A model generated the notes under the pieces. That model searched no databases. It had not been told where the DNA came from and was given only the letters and a program-made list of their open reading frames with translations. This document shows positions 6,452 through 9,827 of a DNA stretch of 9,827 nt, piece after piece (position 1 is the first letter of the stretch; each line of letters opens with the position of its first letter). Source of the DNA: Synergistaceae bacterium (lineage in GTDB: Bacteria > Synergistota > Synergistia > Synergistales > Aminobacteriaceae); the NCBI GenBank assembly GCA_017427625.1, contig JAFRSL010000267.1, forward strand, positions 1-9,827, read 5' to 3'. Position numbers and translations under genes: made by a program.

Positions 6452-6596
6452 TCACAACTGCGTTCTGCCTGAAAGTTTTATGTTGCTCTTCTCCCTCCAG
6501 CGTCAATGAAAGTTTACAGTCGGCAACGCTGTTGCTATTCCCAGTATCACTAGTCCATACATTCCGCCAATCCTGTTACTCATTCTGGCAGCCCTG
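6452..6596 (-). pseudogene. Decayed 3' fragment of a paralog of the adjacent coiled-coil gene
   Basis: On the minus strand, immediately after the symporter stop, the reading A-A-R-M-S-N-R-I-G-G-M-Y-G-L aligns with D-A-R-I-S-D-L-R-N-G-M-Y-L-G-L (residues 111-125) of the gene at 5854-6390. It continues through a hydrophobic stretch, an in-frame TGA (6503-6505), W-R-E-K like W-R-E-E-K, and then N-I-K-L-S-G-R-T-Q-L and a stop, matching N-V-K-L-S-G-K-L-Q-S. The part corresponding to residues about 143-168 is deleted, and everything before about 112 is missing. Similarity continues for roughly 35 bp past the stop (6421-6451 against 5819-5853), so the duplicated unit included its 3' flank. A short ATG-started reading (6505-6583) exists inside, but it is better explained as remnant. 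Confidence 0.75.
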
Positions 6597-8060
6597 TTAA
6601 AGCAGCCCCGTTACACAGCAAATCAAAGACACGCACATAGCCACGACAAGAGGCTCAACAGGAACGCCGAGAATGCTCCCCAAAATCGCAAGCGTCGGCG
6701 ACAATATCACTGATGCAAGAACGAAGCTCGGTCTCACTTTCCCCTTGAAGTAAAGCGCGCACAACAGAGGCATGAACACTACGGAGGCCCTGAGAGTCAT
6801 CGACAGAAACCCTAAATCGTTGATGGCCTGAATTGGGAGGACGCATGAGACTGTCGCGGCTATGATTAGGGTTATTACGATTACGAGTCGTGAGAAGAAA
6901 AGTTTATGATGCTTAACGAATGATGATGCTGAGAATATATCCTCCGTCAGAATCGCAGAGATCCCCAGCAATAGCCCAGAACTTCCGCTGATTATGGTGA
7001 TCAGCAATGTACCAAGCATTATTCCTGCAAATATCGGAGGGACATGGTTCATCACGAATGACGGGAAGACTTGAATTGTTGACGAAATCACAGGCATGTC
7101 CGGGACTTCAAGGCCGGCTGAAATTATGGCGTTCACTTCATCAAGAGTGAGATAGTTCGCGCGCATGAAAAGCCCTATGAATATCCCCGCAATTCCCGCA
7201 GGAGGAACTAACGCAGCCGCACAGTACAAACTCTTCCTAGCCTCTCTCGCACCTCTCGCGCTCAGAATATACTGCATGTACGTCTGTGTTGACAGTATCC
7301 CGAGAACGAGAGAAACACATGAGCCTAAATCCTTCAGAACTCCTCTTGATGTGAGCGAGACATAGCGGGCAATGAAATCTCCTCGCGTTAATATTTCTTT
7401 GAGGCTGCCGACCGGTGAAGTGAGAAGAAGATTCTCAGCGTTGATGAAAGCACCAGAGACCCCGCCGGATTTCATGAGGACGAGAATCAGACATGCCCCG
7501 CAGGATATGTAGAGTAACACAACCTTCACGATGCCGCCCATCCCAGCTCCCCACGTTCCTCCCATAACGATATAGAGGCACATGAATATTACGGTGAGGC
7601 TCGCGGCCATTAAGGGGCTGACTGAGGGATAAAGCGCGGGAATAAATCCGATACATGCAGTAACCTGAGCAAGTACGCTGACGAATGTACCTGTTGTGCA
7701 GAGTATGCCGCCTGCTTTCTCTGTTAATGTTCCATATTCGCGGGCAATGATCTGGAATTGCGTCGTACAGCCCGAATTTCTCAGCCTGTCCGAGAACGTC
7801 AGCCCCAAAACCAAGCAGCCTAATCCCGTCCCAAAAGTGAACCAGCAAGCAGAGAGTCCGAAGTTGAACGCTAACTGTGCTGTTCCAAGTGTACACTGTG
7901 AGCCTAAGAGCGTCCCTACTAACGCGCCTGTCGTGAGCCATGAGGATGCTTTTCCGCCGCCCGTGAGAAAATCTGAGGCCCCGTGAACTTTTCGGCCTGC
8001 CAAGATCCCTGCGGTGCTTACGAGGAGAATTACAAATATTATTCCGGCTTCTGTCATCAT
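6597..8060 (-). CDS. Sodium:solute symporter (SSS family)
   Basis: This 487-aa polytopic membrane protein belongs to the SSS family (TC 2.A.21), which uses the sodium gradient to import small solutes such as sugars, amino acids, proline or carboxylates. Family marks are the N-terminal G-A-S-D-F-L-T-G-G region (27-35), the T-Q-T-Y-M-Q-Y-I-L-S-A-R block with following basic residues (258-276), and S-G-S-S-G-L-L-L-G with the Ser pair of the sodium-2 site (358-366), followed by T-E-D-I-F. About 12-13 hydrophobic segments are visible. The substrate cannot be read from sequence. AAGGA lies 7 nt before the first ATG at 8060. It is transcribed divergently from the LrgB-like gene. Its last codons lie directly against the decayed paralog fragment, so its C-terminus may have been altered by that rearrangement. 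Confidence 0.9.
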   Translation of the reverse strand: MMTEAGIIFVILLVSTAGILAGRKVHGASDFLTGGGKASSWLTTGALVGTLLGSQCTLGTAQLAFNFGLSACWFTFGTGLGCLVLGLTFSDRLRNSGCTTQFQIIAREYGTLTEKAGGILCTTGTFVSVLAQVTACIGFIPALYPSVSPLMAASLTVIFMCLYIVMGGTWGAGMGGIVKVVLLYISCGACLILVLMKSGGVSGAFINAENLLLTSPVGSLKEILTRGDFIARYVSLTSRGVLKDLGSCVSLVLGILSTQTYMQYILSARGAREARKSLYCAAALVPPAGIAGIFIGLFMRANYLTLDEVNAIISAGLEVPDMPVISSTIQVFPSFVMNHVPPIFAGIMLGTLLITIISGSSGLLLGISAILTEDIFSASSFVKHHKLFFSRLVIVITLIIAATVSCVLPIQAINDLGFLSMTLRASVVFMPLLCALYFKGKVRPSFVLASVILSPTLAILGSILGVPVEPLVVAMCVSLICCVTGLL

Positions 8061-8095
8061 TCTAAATCCTTCTGTAATATGTGAATATGTAAAAT

Positions 8096-8105
8096 ATTAT
8101 ATAAT
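8096..8105. promoter_or_regulatory. Palindromic -10 element in the symporter / lrgB-like divergent gap
   Basis: ATTATATAAT is a perfect 10-bp palindrome in the 73-bp gap. It offers a consensus TATAAT on both strands (8100-8105 plus; 8101-8096 minus). No good -35 is seen at the expected distance on either side. It may be a bidirectional promoter or only AT-rich spacer. Confidence 0.35.
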
Positions 8106-8117
8106 CTTCACCATGAG

Positions 8118-8125
8118 AAAAGGAG
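8118..8125 (+). promoter_or_regulatory. Ribosome binding site deciding the lrgB-like start
   Basis: AAAAGGAG lies 8 nt before the ATG at 8134. It falls inside the coding region of the longer in-frame starts (ATG at 8113, or 8014 within the symporter gene), which supports 8134. Confidence 0.7.
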
Positions 8126-8133
8126 TCAGAATA

Positions 8134-8631
8134 ATGGAAGAGCTTTTGAGAAACTGTACCTCATCAGGAGTAGTGATAGGCCTTACTGCTTACGGTATAG
8201 GCTCGGCTTTGCGGAAATGTTTCAACATGCCACTGATGAATTCCCTGATGATTGCCGTGATATTTGTGATTTCGTTCTTTCTTGCGTTCGGGCTTTCGCA
8301 TGAGGCATATGTTACTCTCCTTCCGAAATCAATAACAACAGCTATAGGTATCGAAGTCTCTGAGGAGCTTGGAGGCCACATAACAATCACAGCGGCAGTG
8401 ATCATAATCACGAGAGTGCTCGGGAACTTTTCAGAAGAAGCAGTTTGCGGGCTTTCTGGCATCCGTCATTCAATATCGCGTGGGCTTGCTATAGGGACGG
8501 CATCACACGCAATAGGAACGTCAAAGGCTCTCGAGATGGGAGAGGCTGAAGGTGCAATGAGCAGCTTCGCTATTGTTGTGTCGGGAATACTCACTGTAAT
8601 CGGAGCTTCGGTGTTCTCGCTTTTGCTATAA
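8134..8631 (+). CDS. LrgB-family membrane protein with an internal in-frame deletion
   Basis: This 165-aa protein carries the hallmark LrgB C-terminus: L-L-P-K-S-I-T-T-A-I (62-71), E-L-G-G (78-81), and S-R-G-L-A-I-G-T-A-S-H-A-I-G-T (115-129), then E-G-A-M-S-S (139-144) and a last TM segment. LrgB/YohK proteins partner with LrgA/CidA in the inner membrane; they have been linked to murein hydrolase control and to export of small acids such as pyruvate or glycolate. Family members are about 225-235 aa. Here the first TM region (12-46, with M-P-L-M-N-S-L-M) joins directly to F-F-L-A-F-G-L-S-H-E (48-57). The usual middle part, with P-A-x-V-A-L-A-x-P-L-Y, is missing, about 65 residues. The frame is intact, so it is either a shortened functional form or an early pseudogene. 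No lrgA is in the window. Confidence 0.82.
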   Translation: MEELLRNCTSSGVVIGLTAYGIGSALRKCFNMPLMNSLMIAVIFVISFFLAFGLSHEAYVTLLPKSITTAIGIEVSEELGGHITITAAVIIITRVLGNFSEEAVCGLSGIRHSISRGLAIGTASHAIGTSKALEMGEAEGAMSSFAIVVSGILTVIGASVFSLLL

Positions 8632-8662
8632 TAACGCAAAAAACTAAGAGAGGATAATTTAC

Positions 8663-9265
8663 ATGCGTACGATTCAGGCTTGGGGTATTTTCGCTGTTAT
8701 GGGGCTGTTTGTTTTTCTTGTCGCAGGGTGCGGAGGGGGAAGCCTTGATCCAGAGACTGATGACCCTGATCCAACGTCGCCTTTTGCATATGTCGACAGC
8801 TATGATATTCCCGCAGTTCTTAACGGAAAATGGCTTCTAACGGAAGGAAGCGGCTCGGCCGTAAGCACATCAGCCGGGACGGACGACACACTATCGCTCA
8901 CTATGGCGGCGAATACTCAGATGAATTTCTCCGATGTCAACATCAACGGCGACACTGGGACTGCGTTCGTGTATTACAGTATCAGGCTCAGAGCTTTTGA
9001 TGACAGCAGCATCTATCGCGGGGACTTCGAGATAAACAGCTACAGGGACGAGGAGGACACCGTAAAGGTTCAGGCGGTCAATCTCACTCATTACGGCAAG
9101 GATATTTGGCGGGCCGAAAATGCTGACGGAGATATTATGCTTCTCTCTTTCTCGTCAGCTAACGTTATGCTCATGGACTGGGACGGCTTCAAGTACCTCA
9201 CCAGCGGAGACCAGCGCGCTATGTACTATCACTGCACGCTTGACTGCTCTTTCACGAAGCAGTAA
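8663..9265 (+). CDS. Putative lipoprotein of unknown function
   Basis: This 200-aa protein has a lipoprotein signal peptide: M-R-T start, hydrophobic residues 8-20 and a lipobox L-V-A-G-C with the modified Cys at 23, followed by a Gly stretch and an Asp/Pro-rich linker (29-39). It should be exported and lipid-anchored, at the outer membrane if the cell is diderm. The mature part (about 50-200) is rich in short polar, likely beta strands. L-N-G-K-W-L-L-T at 53-60 resembles the first strand of lipocalin-like beta barrels, but I do not recognise the family. Two Cys near the end (191, 195) could form a disulphide. GAGAGGA lies 8 nt before the ATG. It follows the LrgB-like gene by 31 bp and may share its transcript. 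Its stop abuts the next gene's stop. Confidence 0.85.
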   Translation: MRTIQAWGIFAVMGLFVFLVAGCGGGSLDPETDDPDPTSPFAYVDSYDIPAVLNGKWLLTEGSGSAVSTSAGTDDTLSLTMAANTQMNFSDVNINGDTGTAFVYYSIRLRAFDDSSIYRGDFEINSYRDEEDTVKVQAVNLTHYGKDIWRAENADGDIMLLSFSSANVMLMDWDGFKYLTSGDQRAMYYHCTLDCSFTKQ

Positions 9266-9827
9266 TCACGCTCTCCCGCAGTAGTATCTGAACACACATT
9301 CGCGGCATATCTCGGAATCTTGGGCTTTGGAGGAAAATTCTTTGCAAGCTATCTTGCTCACGGTATCGTCAAAGCCCTTCATGATTTTCTCGGCCTCGTC
9401 AGCGTCATACTGGTACGTTATCTCGGGATTACCTGACTCTTCGGCCATGTAGTAGAGCTTCATGCGGTTGACTTTAAGGCCAGCAGCATGTTCAACCATG
9501 TAGGCATACGCGAAAATTTGGCGGCGGTAAGTTTCCAGCCTCTCACGGTCAGCGTTGATGTTTATGTTAGGCTTCGCGCCCGATTTGAAGTCTGTAATTT
9601 CTGTCTCGCCGTCCCGGATCGAGATCAGGTCTATCTTGCCCTCAAGGATATAATCTCCGCGCACTGCGTTCACTTCGTATTCGGCCTTGCGTATTGCCGA
9701 CCAGTCGCTCCCCTGACGCTGGACGTATCGCATGATCTGTCCCAGAACTGTCTCTCTTGCCGCTTGGGTCAGATATGCCTGCTCAGTCCGTGAAAGATGC
9801 TCGTATTCCTCCCTGAACCATTCGGAA
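9266..9827 (-). CDS. PD-(D/E)XK nuclease domain, C-terminus of a probable helicase-nuclease (partial)
   Basis: This frame is open to the right edge, so the visible 186 residues are the C-terminal end of a larger protein. Counted from the internal Met at 9733, the nuclease core shows A-E18-Y-E-V, G-K-I-D35, and I-T-D48-F-K50-S-G, the D...D-x-K catalytic set of RecB/Cas4-type nucleases. The end carries C143-x2-C146-x5-C152, as in the 4Fe-4S cluster of AddB, Cas4 and related helicase C-termini; the fourth Cys would lie upstream, out of view. The preceding F-R-E-E-Y-E-H-L and Q-A-A-R-E-T-V-L segment resembles the region before this domain in UvrD/AddA-like helicases. A free-standing Cas4 is possible but less likely. 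A role in recombinational repair is inferred. It converges on the lipoprotein gene with no spacer. Confidence 0.82.
   Translation of the reverse strand, partial: SEWFREEYEHLSRTEQAYLTQAARETVLGQIMRYVQRQGSDWSAIRKAEYEVNAVRGDYILEGKIDLISIRDGETEITDFKSGAKPNININADRERLETYRRQIFAYAYMVEHAAGLKVNRMKLYYMAEESGNPEITYQYDADEAEKIMKGFDDTVSKIACKEFSSKAQDSEICRECVFRYYCGRA

Noticed and set aside
6505..6583. Independent 26-residue membrane peptide gene
   Set aside because: Its sequence aligns with the TM segment of the adjacent coiled-coil protein and continues to align after the stop, so it is a remnant; no ribosome binding site is seen.
7857..7864. GTCCGAAG inside the symporter gene as a dispersed copy of the heptanucleotide repeat
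   Set aside because: A single 8-base match in a coding region is expected by chance.
8014..8133. Upstream extension of the LrgB-like protein
   Set aside because: It would overlap the start of the symporter gene on the opposite strand and cover the intergenic promoter region; the ribosome binding site at 8118-8125 points to 8134.

Overview
This is a bacterial chromosomal window of mixed gene orientation and moderate GC content. The adjacent cdd and era genes recall the ybeY-dgkA-cdd-era neighbourhood of Bacillota and relatives such as Synergistota. The gut-type anaerobe gene mix (SSS symporter, LrgB-like protein, HPt hybrid kinase, lipobox protein) fits a diderm anaerobe, possibly Synergistota. 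That assignment is an inference and is weak. No rRNA, tRNA or canonical CRISPR array is seen.

Layout. Bases 1-122 are a pure 7-bp tandem repeat that runs off the left edge. Next, on the minus strand, is a toxin-antitoxin pair (199-815): a YoeB-type mRNA interferase and an antitoxin that looks like a chimera of a VapB/AbrB DNA-binding domain and a YefM-like toxin-binding tail. A short divergent region with interlocked -10/-35 elements separates it from cdd-era (923-2241, plus strand, 4-nt overlap). The convergent gap 2242-2445 holds one hairpin and two copies of a hairpin-forming repeat whose left part resembles the GGATTGAAAT end of CRISPR repeats.

From 8060 down to 2446 everything is on the minus strand: an SSS-family sodium:solute symporter, a decayed fragment of a coiled-coil membrane protein, the intact version of that protein, a six-TM hybrid histidine kinase with receiver and HPt domains, and a response regulator with a degenerate receiver followed by an active one. 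Kinase and regulator form a plausible His-Asp-His-Asp phosphorelay that ends in a protein without a DNA-binding domain. Divergent from the symporter, on the plus strand, are an LrgB-family protein that appears to have lost about 65 internal residues and a small secreted lipoprotein of unknown function. The lipoprotein's stop codon directly abuts the stop codon of a convergent gene that enters from the right edge and encodes the PD-(D/E)XK nuclease C-terminus of a probable helicase-nuclease.

The most notable observations are the chimeric antitoxin, the CRISPR-like hairpin pair, the decayed tandem paralog upstream of the coiled-coil gene, the internally deleted LrgB, and the heptanucleotide array. 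I see no clear new defence or mobile system; most of the window is ordinary housekeeping, transport and signalling.
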